From the NCBI GenBank assembly GCA_016125455.1, contig WGLS01000014.1:1-57828 (forward strand): a DNA stretch of 57,828 bases. The letters run 5' to 3'. Origin of the DNA: Alphaproteobacteria bacterium (GTDB lineage: Bacteria > Pseudomonadota > Alphaproteobacteria > Caulobacterales > Parvularculaceae). Position numbers and translations under genes: made by a program. Numbering within the stretch: position 1 is the stretch's first letter; the number at the start of each line of letters is the position of its first letter. The notes beneath the pieces are model-generated. The model ran no database searches and was not told the DNA's origin. It saw nothing but the letters and a program-made list of their open reading frames with translations. Positions 9,702-17,771 of this stretch are shown here, piece by piece.

Positions 9702-10952
9702 ATGAGCGCGAAGAAGCAAACCAGCGAAGATGTCACTAAGCTGCTCGCCGGCGTGGTGGTTCTTGATTTGTCGAGGGTCCTTGCCGGCCCTTGGGCGACT
9801 CAGTTTCTCGGCGACCTTGGCGCGGAAGTCATCAAGATCGAACGGCCAGGTCGCGGCGACGATACACGCCAATGGGGTCCGCCGTTTGTCCGTTCGCCGA
9901 ATGGCGGCGCCGGGGACGCCGCCTACTTTCAGTGCGCAAACCGAAACAAGAAATCTGTCGGGATTGATTTTTCGAAGTCCGAAGGCGCCGCCGCTGTGCG
10001 AGCTATCGCTAAGAAGGCGCACATCCTGGTCGAAAACTTCAAGGTCGGCGACCTTGCGCGCAAAGGCCTGGACTATCAGTCCATCGCATCGATCAATCCT
10101 GGAATAGTCTATTGCTCAATTACAGGTTTTGGTCAGTCAGGCCCGCATTCAGGCAAGGCGGGATACGACTTCATGATTCAGGCGATGGCCGGCCTCATGT
10201 CGGTTACCGGCCAACCGGAGGGCGAGCCGGGCATTGGGCCGACCAAGGTGGGCGTCGCCGTCTCCGACATTTTTGCTGGCATGTACGCTGCCGCATCCAT
10301 TCTCGCCGCATTGAGGCACGCGGAGCGAACAGGCAAAGGTCAACACATTGACGTTGCGTTGTTCGATTGCCAGGTCGCTACCCTTGCGAATCAGGCGTCG
10401 AACTATCTCACGTCCGGACACGCACCGACGCGCCTCGGCAACGCCCACCCAAGCATTGCGCCCTATGAGTCATTTTTCGCGTCGGACCAGCCATTCATTC
10501 TTGCTGTTGGTAATGATTCACAGTTCACGAATCTTTGCCGGGCGATTGGCGCGCCGGAACTCGCCGACGACGCCCGGTTTTCGACGAATCCCGTGCGCGT
10601 CGTCAATCGCAACGCGCTCAGACCGGCCCTTGAACCCTTGCTCATGAAAAAGACGGCCCGCCAGTGGCTCGAAATTCTCGCAAACGCTGGCGTCCCGGCA
10701 GGGCCGATCAACTCGGTTGACGTCGCACTGGCTGATCCGCAAATCTCCGCGCGCAATCTTCTCGAAGGCGACGCAAGCGATATCGGATCCGCCACGCCGC
10801 CATTCATGCGGCACCCTGTGAAGTATTCCAGCACTCCTGCCCATCGCCCATCGCGCCCGCCGGAACTTGGCGCGGACACGGACGAAATCTTGCACAGCTT
10901 TCTGACGTCGGACGAAATAGCCGCGCTTAAATCGGCGGGAGCGAGCGAATAA
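9702..10952 (+). CDS. Family III CoA-transferase (CaiB/BaiF type)
   Basis: This enzyme transfers CoA between carboxylic acids. The N-terminal Rossmann half carries VVVLDLSRVLAGPWATQFL and LGAEVIKIERP, and the catalytic aspartate is in GYDFMIQAMAGLM (about residue 155 from the ATG). The small linker domain and C-terminal segment GPINSVDVALADPQ are typical, and 416 residues is a normal length. ATG 9702 is chosen over the TTG two codons earlier; the ribosome site is weak. It is divergent from the acyl-CoA synthetase with about 160 bases between them, which should hold both promoters. Its donor and acceptor acids cannot be deduced. Confidence 0.9.
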   Translation: MSAKKQTSEDVTKLLAGVVVLDLSRVLAGPWATQFLGDLGAEVIKIERPGRGDDTRQWGPPFVRSPNGGAGDAAYFQCANRNKKSVGIDFSKSEGAAAVRAIAKKAHILVENFKVGDLARKGLDYQSIASINPGIVYCSITGFGQSGPHSGKAGYDFMIQAMAGLMSVTGQPEGEPGIGPTKVGVAVSDIFAGMYAAASILAALRHAERTGKGQHIDVALFDCQVATLANQASNYLTSGHAPTRLGNAHPSIAPYESFFASDQPFILAVGNDSQFTNLCRAIGAPELADDARFSTNPVRVVNRNALRPALEPLLMKKTARQWLEILANAGVPAGPINSVDVALADPQISARNLLEGDASDIGSATPPFMRHPVKYSSTPAHRPSRPPELGADTDEILHSFLTSDEIAALKSAGASE

Positions 10953-10978
10953 GATAACGAGCGTCGCTGAGGCGTTGT

Positions 10979-11434
10979 CTATTTCTGAACGGCTTTCTTG
11001 GCCGCCGACGTTCGCCGCCGGGGCGCTGGCTTGTCCTTCGGCTCGGGGGTGCCCTGCATCGGAGCCCCATAGGCCAAGCCTAGCGAGTCAAAGGCATCCG
11101 CGATTTGTCCCGCATCAAATGGCTTGAAGATAATCTCCGACACGCCGGCGGTCCGAGCTATGGCGATTTGCTGAGGATCGTTTTCCGTGACCGACAGGAT
11201 CACAGGCGGAAGGGCGCTCAGCTCCGTGGCCCGATGAGTTCGGAGAAAATCCATTGCGCCAAGTTTCGGCAAATCCCAATCTAGAACGATGACGTCGATA
11301 TTGCCGACAGCACATGCTTCGGCCGCGTCGGTCGAGGTCTTTGCCTCGACAGCTTCGACTCCGAGGCTTTCGACAATCTCCGCCACGATAGCGCGGATCG
11401 TGTCCGAATTTTCGACAATGAGGCAGACGGTCAC
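10979..11434 (-). CDS. Single-domain response regulator with a basic tail, next to chpT
   Basis: This is a 151-residue receiver-domain protein with no output domain. The phosphoacceptor is Asp52 in VIVLDWDLPKLGAMDF, the switch lysine is Lys104 in IIFKPF, and the acidic N-terminal pair is replaced by ENSD. After residue 120 the chain ends in a Pro/Lys/Arg-rich tail (KPAPRRRTSAAKK), unusual for a CheY/CpdR-like protein. I set the start at GTG 11434 because AGGAG stands 8 nt upstream, although the frame is open 48 codons further, overlapping chpT. It lies 65 nt downstream of chpT on the same strand, so a partnership with the ChpT phosphorelay is a reasonable inference but not shown. Confidence 0.85.
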   Translation of the reverse strand: MTVCLIVENSDTIRAIVAEIVESLGVEAVEAKTSTDAAEACAVGNIDVIVLDWDLPKLGAMDFLRTHRATELSALPPVILSVTENDPQQIAIARTAGVSEIIFKPFDAGQIADAFDSLGLAYGAPMQGTPEPKDKPAPRRRTSAAKKAVQK

Positions 11435-11442
11435 GACGCTCG

Positions 11443-11447
11443 CTCCT
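11443..11447 (-). promoter_or_regulatory. Ribosome binding site of the response regulator
   Basis: AGGAG on the minus strand, 8 nt before GTG 11434. It places the start just before the first beta strand of the receiver domain and rules against a long N-terminal extension. Confidence 0.55.
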
Positions 11448-11499
11448 GAAAATGCGCGACTGGCTTCAGCTGCGCGCCGAGGAGTATCGTTGGCTTCAA

Positions 11500-12201
11500 T
11501 TAGCCCGCGGTTAACGACAGCGAGCTTCGTGGAATGACGAGCCGGAAAAAGACGCGATCTTCCACAAGTTCGGCGCAAGCCTCACCGCCAGCGTCGCGAG
11601 CGATCTTGCCGACAAGGAAGGCTGGCGCAAACTTGGGCGTGAGGTCACTGGCCCGGCCATCAAGCGCCGCAACAAGATCCTGATTCAACATGGTGCGCGG
11701 GCCGCTGGCGACGATCTCGTATTCGCCCAAGGCCCCAGCAATGCGAACCGTGCCCCCTCTTGGGACGCAGTCGCCTGCCGCATGCGCCAGCAACAGTAGC
11801 GCCTTCGCCTCTGGTTTCGGGACGCTGGCGCCGTCGACCGCCCATTCAAGATCGGCCTTGGCGAAAGAATATACGCCGGCGAGGAGCTCTCTAACTTCCG
11901 CAAGGCTGACTTCGTGGGTCAGTCCACCCGACAATCCATATGCGAGCCGCGCAAACTTCAATGCAGTAATTGCTTTTTCGGCGCTCGTTTCAATAAGCGC
12001 CATGGCCTCGCGGCGCATCTCATCGTCTGTGTCAGGCTCGCGCAGGACCTCTAGGCCGGAACTTAGCGCGCCCACCGGATTGACGAGGTCGTGACAGAGT
12101 CGCGACGACATCAACGACGTCAAAAGCATTGCGTCCAGCGCGGATTCGCCCGGTTCATTTAATTGGCCGCCAAGATTCCCTGCCACGTTCAACCTCGCCA
12201 C
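11500..12201 (-). CDS. chpT: Histidine phosphotransferase ChpT
   Basis: ChpT passes phosphoryl groups from the hybrid kinase CckA to the regulators CtrA and CpdR, the central cell-cycle phosphorelay of alphaproteobacteria. The phosphorylated histidine is His37 in SRLCHDLVNPVGALSSGLE, which matches the ChpT motif closely. The rest is a DHp-like helical hairpin followed by a degenerate ATPase-like domain that lacks a nucleotide-binding G-box (SGPRTML instead). The length of 233 residues is normal. The start is GTG at 12201 without an obvious ribosome site, and shorter starts are possible before residue 25. It lies 45 nt downstream of ydbL and upstream of a receiver-domain gene on the same strand. 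Kinase and CtrA are not in the window. Confidence 0.9.
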   Translation of the reverse strand: MARLNVAGNLGGQLNEPGESALDAMLLTSLMSSRLCHDLVNPVGALSSGLEVLREPDTDDEMRREAMALIETSAEKAITALKFARLAYGLSGGLTHEVSLAEVRELLAGVYSFAKADLEWAVDGASVPKPEAKALLLLAHAAGDCVPRGGTVRIAGALGEYEIVASGPRTMLNQDLVAALDGRASDLTPKFAPAFLVGKIARDAGGEACAELVEDRVFFRLVIPRSSLSLTAG

Positions 12202-12246
12202 TTGTCGTTGGAGGAGATAACGTCGATTCGGGGATTGATGCGCCGC

Positions 12247-12597
12247 CTAGGGAACTTTGACCCAGACGCCACCGTCATCTTGCACGCAATGGCCAGAGGC
12301 CGAGCGCTCGATCAGCTGTTTCGCCGCAATCGCTGCGGTCGCGTCGATTGTGACGCCCCTGTCGGCGGCAAGCTGTGCATAGGCCGCCTTCCGCTTGAGG
12401 TTGATCGCATCGATCTCACGCTTGACTTCACCACTCGCGGTTTGGCCCGCCACAACGCCTAGGTAGCCGTCAAGGCGCTCGCCAACGATGCAATTCGCCT
12501 TCGCTGCCTCAACGACCCTACTCGCAGCGAGCGACATGCCGCCTGCCCCAACGATCGCGATCGCGGCCGCGATGGCGGCCATTTTCTTCGCCTTCAT
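12247..12597 (-). CDS. ydbL: YdbL family protein (DUF1318)
   Basis: A 116-residue exported protein. The signal peptide covers about residues 1-25 (MKAKKMAAIAAAIAIVGAGG, then a SLAAS cleavage region). The mature part has the DUF1318 hallmarks: VGERLDGYLGVV, an AINLKRKAAYAQLA helix, and AAKQLIERSASG before the C-terminal WVKVP. In Escherichia coli ydbL is the last gene of ydbH-ynbE-ydbL and is thought to modulate the YdbH-YnbE lipid-transport bridge. The order here is identical, with a 23-nt gap to ynbE. AGGAG lies about 10 nt before the ATG. Two cysteines (CIVGE and HCVQDD) may form a periplasmic disulfide. Confidence 0.85.
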   Translation of the reverse strand: MKAKKMAAIAAAIAIVGAGGMSLAASRVVEAAKANCIVGERLDGYLGVVAGQTASGEVKREIDAINLKRKAAYAQLAADRGVTIDATAAIAAKQLIERSASGHCVQDDGGVWVKVP

Positions 12598-12620
12598 CTC
12601 CGTTCGCTCCTCGCTTCGCG

Positions 12621-12806
12621 TCAGAATATATCCGGATTATTCGTGATCAGGTCTTCTACGTCACGTTCCAGCTTAACGCGAACTTCTTGAGTGATATTCA
12701 CGTTCAAATTGATTTCAATCGGCTTGTCCGGCGCCTCGACCTTTACCGTGGCGCAGGAAATTGCGACGAACGCAGTCGCAGCGATCATGCCGGTTTTTTG
12801 TAACAT
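12621..12806 (-). CDS. ynbE: YnbE-like outer-membrane lipoprotein
   Basis: A 61-residue small lipoprotein. A short signal sequence ends in a lipobox (AISC, Cys18), followed by the conserved stretch PIEINLNVNITQEVRVKLE that defines YnbE. In E. coli YnbE sits in the outer membrane and multimerises with the C-terminus of YdbH to complete a hydrophobic bridge for phospholipids. It is immediately followed by ydbL, and lies 86 nt downstream of ydbH. GAAGGG is 7 nt before the ATG. The short length is normal for the family. Confidence 0.87.
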   Translation of the reverse strand: MLQKTGMIAATAFVAISCATVKVEAPDKPIEINLNVNITQEVRVKLERDVEDLITNNPDIF

Positions 12807-12892
12807 GGTTCTGCCCTTCCAGCTCTTCTACACTTTCTAACGGCATTCGGTCGAAAAAAAGATCGAATTCGGGCAACTCCCCCTCGGGATCG

Positions 12893-15823
12893 CTATTCCT
12901 CGCGCCTTTCCGGTGGACTTTCTGCATTCTCCTCCGCTTCAAGCCTCTTGAGCGTCTCGCCAAGGCCTCCTTCTCGCGTGGTGAAGTCAATCGCCGCTCG
13001 GCCTTCCCTTATGAGATCGAGCGCAGGCGCCTTGATGTTCATCCGATAGACAATCGGAAATCGGACCGGCTCCTTGACGCGAGGGTCGTCAACTGTGAGG
13101 GCGCTGGCCCCTTCGAACCGCAGATCGAAGTCCAGCACCCCATCGAGCGGGCCGTTGATGGTCGCCGAAAGCAAGGTGAATTCAAGCCTGCGCAAAGCTT
13201 CAAAGGCGATCTTTGCCCCGGCATTGGTTTCCTCGATCGTGCCTGGGGGCCCATTGTAGCGCAGGATCCCGGCGCCGACGGATCGGAGCTCGCCGTTCTC
13301 AATACTCGCTCGCCCATCTTCAATGACCAGCGGCAAGACGCCTTCAACGACCCCTTCGCCCGACAGACCGTCGACATTGAGACGGGAGAGCAGCACGGCG
13401 AAGTCGACGCCTGCCGCGCGCAGGTCGAATTCAACACGGCCCGCTCCCAGCGGCGATATCGCATCATAGGCGCCGACGACCCCGTCGAACCATTCGAATT
13501 CAGCCGTATCAAGACGAATGGTGTCGTCGCCCGGAAACTCGAAGGCAATCAGTCCTGACTCTAGTTGCAGCGCATCCAGGTCAACGAGCCCAACGCTGAT
13601 ATCCTGCAATCCCGGCGTCTTGAGCGGCAGCAGGCTAGATAACGCGATACGTCCATCCACGTCGAATGTGCGCGACACAGCGAGCGTCGGCCCTTGAAAG
13701 GAAACGTCTTCGAGCTCAATGAACCCGCTTGAATCAACGCCGCTGGGTGTCCAGCCGAACTTGAACTCCGCCGCCATCTTGCCAACCGCATTCGATAGGA
13801 GGCCGACGAAGTATGGAGAGAACGCGCTTGGCTGCAGTTCGCCAGGCGCAAGGGCAAGCGCCCCTGTATCGAACTCAGCCGAGCCAACGCCAGTGGCGAC
13901 GTTGTGGCGTCCGGCTCCCGCGCCGAGCGGCGCGCCAAGCAAGCTCGCGACCCCGAACTCAAAGTCAATAACCTGGTCCGCCAGACGTGCCGAGCCAGAC
14001 GCCTTCATCGGGGATGCGATTGCATTCTCGCCTACCTGGCGCAGATCCGCGGATGCTATCTTGACGTCGCCCTTCAATTCTTCGTCGCTCGTCAGCAACG
14101 CGCTCCCTTCGCCACGAATGCTGGAAAAGCCAAGCGCGCCGTTAAGAACGGCCTCGCCGCCGGACAGGGTTGCGCTCACCGCCGTCAGGTGCTCCGCTGG
14201 CGAATAATTAGCTGAAAACTGGATTGACGGCGGGACGCCTTCGATCGACGTTTGCGCAATTGAAAACGCGCCGCTTGACGCCGTCAGTCGTCCGGCCGCG
14301 TCGATTTTAGGCTTATCCCTCCAGTTCAGCGCGATCAATGGCTCGGCGCCCTCGCACAACTGCGCGTCTCGAACCGAAGCGCTAAGGTCCTGAGACGCGA
14401 TGGCTATGGACCCTCGCCTCAGCGAGGCGCAACCGCCAACGATTTTCGCGGTTGCGGTGCGGGCTGTCAGGTCGGCGCGTCCCTTAAGGCTTGCGTCGAA
14501 ACTCGCATTGCTGAAGTCCATCCGCCCGAAAGAAGCCCGATCAATCTCGCCAAGGAACCGAAAATCGGCGGACACCACGTCGCCTTCGATGGCGCCGTCG
14601 AGTCCCGCTTCGGACCGGCCCCATGCAATTGCGCCAATGCCGCCTTTCTGAAGCTCGCCAACTACACTGAATGACGCGGTCTTCAGCGAGCTTGCATTTA
14701 CTACCACTGATAAATCGCCAGGCGCCTTTCCCTCGGAGCGCATCGCCGCAACCATGCGCCCCGCGCCGTCGGCGATACGGAGCAAAGGTTCATTGTCCCT
14801 TTGAGTCAGAACAAGTCTCGATCCGGGCCCGACGAGATCAATCTGAACCGCACCGTCCGGCGCGCTGGCGGTGACACTCCCTTCCGCGAACGCAACCGAC
14901 GCCTGCCCTTGGAGGGCAACTCCGCCCGACAGCATCTCCACCAAGAACGCCTCGACCCACGATTCCGCATCTGGTCCATCACGTTGATGATCGGCAGCCA
15001 GACGAAAATGCGTTGGCGCGATCGTAATGTCGGCGTCGCCGGACAATTTCGAAAAATCGCCCTTGAAAGCGCTTCGCCACGAAGACGCCCGGCCAGTCGC
15101 GCTCACAATCGCCATGTCGGCGCCGGCGCGCCAGATAGCCAGGTTCTTGCATTGCGCCTCCACCGTGGCGACAAGCTCTCCTTCTGGCCTGAATTCAGCT
15201 CGCCCGAGGACCGACGCGCTCTCGGCTTCAAGGTTCTTATCCTGACCGAGCGAGGAAGAAAGATCGTCAGCGGAAACATCAAGCGTCGCAATACCTCCTG
15301 CAACGAAGGAAAAATCGATGGAGGCATCGCCGCGGAGCGCCCCGAAAGGCGTCTTGGCGCTCAAGGAAATGCGCGGCGCGTAAATGCTGTCGAATGGAAG
15401 CGTGGATGACTTAGGCGTTCGATCGCCGCGGCTGGCTGCCGGCAGTTTTTCAATATCAATTTTCAATTCTTCGGCGCTGATGCGCCCGACGCGCCGGCCT
15501 GCGATGAGCGCTGCAATATCGTAAGACACCAAAACATTTGAGCCGGCGAACGAATTCCCATCCCGGTCTCGCCAATCCACGTGGCCGATTCGCGTGGCCT
15601 TCAAGCCGAGCTCAGTTATGTTTACGTCGGCTTCACCAAACCGGCCGCCCGCCAGCAACCAACCGATTGCGGCATTTGCTATCGGCACGCGCGCGACGAC
15701 AATTGCCACCGCCAAAATCGCCAGGAGCGCGACTGTGCCCAGCGACGCCCACTGCCACGATAGGTTCTTCTTACGCGAATTGTCCCGCGGAGCGCCATCA
15801 TCGTGCACGTCGCTGCGCCGCAT
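12893..15823 (-). CDS. ydbH: YdbH family AsmA-like intermembrane lipid-transport protein
   Basis: A 976-residue protein with a cytoplasmic N-terminus, one membrane helix (about residues 24-46, WASLGTVALLAILAVAIVV), and a very long periplasmic region made of repeated amphipathic beta strands. The C-terminal third carries the YdbH domain (GRVEFDLRAAGVDFAVLLS and GDGRASIENGE-like strands). Family members, with TamB and YhdP, are thought to form a rod with a hydrophobic groove that carries phospholipids from inner to outer membrane. YnbE and YdbL genes follow directly, so the complete set is present. The ATG at 15823 has GAGGCG about 12 nt upstream. The gene is divergent from an M23 peptidase gene. 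Confidence 0.88.
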   Translation of the reverse strand: MRRSDVHDDGAPRDNSRKKNLSWQWASLGTVALLAILAVAIVVARVPIANAAIGWLLAGGRFGEADVNITELGLKATRIGHVDWRDRDGNSFAGSNVLVSYDIAALIAGRRVGRISAEELKIDIEKLPAASRGDRTPKSSTLPFDSIYAPRISLSAKTPFGALRGDASIDFSFVAGGIATLDVSADDLSSSLGQDKNLEAESASVLGRAEFRPEGELVATVEAQCKNLAIWRAGADMAIVSATGRASSWRSAFKGDFSKLSGDADITIAPTHFRLAADHQRDGPDAESWVEAFLVEMLSGGVALQGQASVAFAEGSVTASAPDGAVQIDLVGPGSRLVLTQRDNEPLLRIADGAGRMVAAMRSEGKAPGDLSVVVNASSLKTASFSVVGELQKGGIGAIAWGRSEAGLDGAIEGDVVSADFRFLGEIDRASFGRMDFSNASFDASLKGRADLTARTATAKIVGGCASLRRGSIAIASQDLSASVRDAQLCEGAEPLIALNWRDKPKIDAAGRLTASSGAFSIAQTSIEGVPPSIQFSANYSPAEHLTAVSATLSGGEAVLNGALGFSSIRGEGSALLTSDEELKGDVKIASADLRQVGENAIASPMKASGSARLADQVIDFEFGVASLLGAPLGAGAGRHNVATGVGSAEFDTGALALAPGELQPSAFSPYFVGLLSNAVGKMAAEFKFGWTPSGVDSSGFIELEDVSFQGPTLAVSRTFDVDGRIALSSLLPLKTPGLQDISVGLVDLDALQLESGLIAFEFPGDDTIRLDTAEFEWFDGVVGAYDAISPLGAGRVEFDLRAAGVDFAVLLSRLNVDGLSGEGVVEGVLPLVIEDGRASIENGELRSVGAGILRYNGPPGTIEETNAGAKIAFEALRRLEFTLLSATINGPLDGVLDFDLRFEGASALTVDDPRVKEPVRFPIVYRMNIKAPALDLIREGRAAIDFTTREGGLGETLKRLEAEENAESPPERREE

Positions 15824-16000
15824 CGGACTTTTTCGCCTCGCCTGATCCCCAGATGGCGTTTGAATGACGCCTTCGACGGCAGGTTAACGCATGGCGCACC
15901 GCACGAGCAAATGGCGGGCCCCATAATGTTGCAAGTGGGCTGGCATACCGCCAGCGAAGATGCCTAAAGGTTTAGAGCCTATCGTTGGACACCTGAGGCG

Positions 16001-17578
16001 ATGAACAGAAAAACTTCGGCATCGGCATTGGGCGTCGCGTTGGCGCTAGTCACCGGAATGGCGGGCCTTGCCGCGCCGCCGGCGCCGGCCCTTTCGCCTG
16101 CCCGCACTGCGCTAGGAACCAACACGGCGGCGACGCCCGGCGCAAAGTCTGGCGAGGCAACCCCAACGGCCAATCCCGAGAATGACCAATTGCTGGCCTC
16201 CACCGAACGGGTTCTGGTATTGGCTGACGCAACCCCGAGGTCATTGAGCGGCCCGCCTACGTTCACGGGTCACACCCAGAAAAGCAGATTTCTCGCCCCC
16301 CCAATCGCGTCACGCGGGAGGCCAGCAGGGATTGCAGGCCAATGGCGCGACGGGGATCTGCCGACGCGACCCGATCGAACCGCAGTCGTTCTGGCGGCAG
16401 GAGAAAACTTCGTCGACGCCCTCGGACGCGCGGGCGTGGTGAGATCGGACGTCAACCTTGCCGCCGCGACGATCGGGGACGTACTGAACCTTCGCACGCT
16501 GAAGCCCGGCGACGTATTTGAAATCGTCTCGGTGTCGCCAAACGCCACAATGTTTCAGGCGCTGTCGCAAACGCCCGAGACATTAAGACTCTTGAGCCTG
16601 ACTTATCGCCCGGATGCAGAGCGCAGGATTTCGCTCGTTCGGTCTGGAGACGGCTTCTCAGCGAGAGTCGAGCGCGTAGCGCTGGATCGGCGCATTGCGA
16701 CAGCTTCGGGCGTTATCTCTGGAAGCCTTTTTCTGTCCGCCCGCAGCGAAGGCGCTCCAGTCGAGGCGATCATCGATCTGGCGAATATGTTTGCATACGA
16801 CATAGATTTCCAGCGGGACATTTTCGAGGGCGATACCTACGAGGCCCTGTTCGAAGCATTCTACGACGACAATGGAGAGCTCATCGGCTCAGGCGACGTT
16901 CTCTATGGAGAGCTAAGTTGGCGAGGGGGGCGCAGGACCAAAGGCTACTACCGGTACCCGGCAACGGATGGCGACATCAGGCCAGACTTTTTTGATGAAA
17001 GGGGCGAAAGCGCCAAACGCCTCTTGATGAAAACGCCCATTGACGGCGCGCGCCTGTCGTCCGGCTTCGGAACGCGTCGGCACCCAGTGCTCGGATATCG
17101 GAAGGCGCACAAAGGAGTTGATTTCGCCGCCAATCGCGGGACGCCTATTTATGCTGCGGGAGATGGCGTGGTCGAACGCGCCAACCGATTTGGCTCGTAT
17201 GGCAATTATGTTCGTATACGCCACGCACAAGGGTACAAGACAGCCTACGCGCATCTGAATGGATTTCGGCGAGGCATCCGTGCTGGCGCGCGGGTCAAGC
17301 AAGGGGACGTAATCGGCTATGTCGGCACTACTGGGCGCTCGACTGGACCGCACCTGCACTATGAAGTGTTGAAGAACGACGTCCAGGTAAATCCCCAGAC
17401 CCTCAAGATCGCGACCGGCATCACGCTGGCCGGCGCCGACCTGAAGAGGTTTCAGGCCGAACGCACCAGAATCGACGCCCTCAGAGCGTCAGCGGCTGCG
17501 CAACGCAGCCCTGCAGCCACTGCGCGTGAAGGCGCAGAGAACCTCATCAACGTCGCGAGCGAATCTCCTTCGCGATAA
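16001..17578 (+). CDS. M23 family peptidoglycan DD-metalloendopeptidase
   Basis: A secreted 525-residue cell-wall hydrolase. The N-terminus is a signal peptide (about 1-30) followed by a Pro/Ala/Thr-rich linker to about residue 110. A LysM/OapA-like segment (LRTLKPGDVFEIVSVSP) lies near residues 165-185. The LytM catalytic domain begins near 345 (LSSGFGTRRHPVLGYRKAHK) with zinc ligands His370 and Asp374 and HLH at about 451-453, all intact, so it should be enzymatically active. The C-terminal 60 residues are low complexity. It probably cleaves peptide cross-links during growth or division. Its last 32 bases overlap the convergent small gene downstream of clpB. Confidence 0.92.
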   Translation: MNRKTSASALGVALALVTGMAGLAAPPAPALSPARTALGTNTAATPGAKSGEATPTANPENDQLLASTERVLVLADATPRSLSGPPTFTGHTQKSRFLAPPIASRGRPAGIAGQWRDGDLPTRPDRTAVVLAAGENFVDALGRAGVVRSDVNLAAATIGDVLNLRTLKPGDVFEIVSVSPNATMFQALSQTPETLRLLSLTYRPDAERRISLVRSGDGFSARVERVALDRRIATASGVISGSLFLSARSEGAPVEAIIDLANMFAYDIDFQRDIFEGDTYEALFEAFYDDNGELIGSGDVLYGELSWRGGRRTKGYYRYPATDGDIRPDFFDERGESAKRLLMKTPIDGARLSSGFGTRRHPVLGYRKAHKGVDFAANRGTPIYAAGDGVVERANRFGSYGNYVRIRHAQGYKTAYAHLNGFRRGIRAGARVKQGDVIGYVGTTGRSTGPHLHYEVLKNDVQVNPQTLKIATGITLAGADLKRFQAERTRIDALRASAAAQRSPAATAREGAENLINVASESPSR

Positions 17579-17759
17579 ACTCATCGACTTTCGCGTCGTC
17601 ATTTATTCTGTCGCGCAGACGATCCCGTAGGCGATGCGGCAGTTCGCAGGCGTCGACATCTCCCATTGCACGGATCGTCGCCTTGATGAGTTGCTCAATA
17701 TCGTCGTCACTTAGTGACTGACGATCGTCATTTGACTCGCCGATTTGAGAATGCGCCAT
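17547..17759 (-). CDS. Small conserved-looking hypothetical protein coupled to clpB
   Basis: A 70-residue, charged, mainly helical protein (SDDDIEQLIKATIRAMGD; RLRDRLRDRIND) with no signal or membrane segment. I recognise no family. The case for a real gene is its start: AAGGAGG lies 5 nt before the ATG and the A of that site is the last base of the clpB stop codon, so translation should be coupled to ClpB. It is therefore likely produced with this chaperone under stress. An adaptor, a substrate-delivery peptide or an unrelated passenger are all possible. Its 3' end overlaps the convergent M23 gene by 32 bases. Confidence 0.7.
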   Translation of the reverse strand: MAHSQIGESNDDRQSLSDDDIEQLIKATIRAMGDVDACELPHRLRDRLRDRINDDAKVDEFIAKEIRSRR

Positions 17760-17764
17760 TGGAA

Positions 17765-17771
17765 CCTCCTT
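17765..17771 (-). promoter_or_regulatory. Perfect Shine-Dalgarno overlapping the clpB stop codon
   Basis: AAGGAGG on the minus strand, 5 nt before ATG 17759. Its first A is the final base of the clpB TGA, the arrangement expected for translational coupling of the small downstream gene. Confidence 0.75.

Noticed and set aside
12715-12990. 91-codon minus-strand frame between ydbH and ynbE
   Set aside because: Overlaps the end of ydbH and the start of ynbE out of frame, with biased charged composition; the 86-base gap needs no gene.
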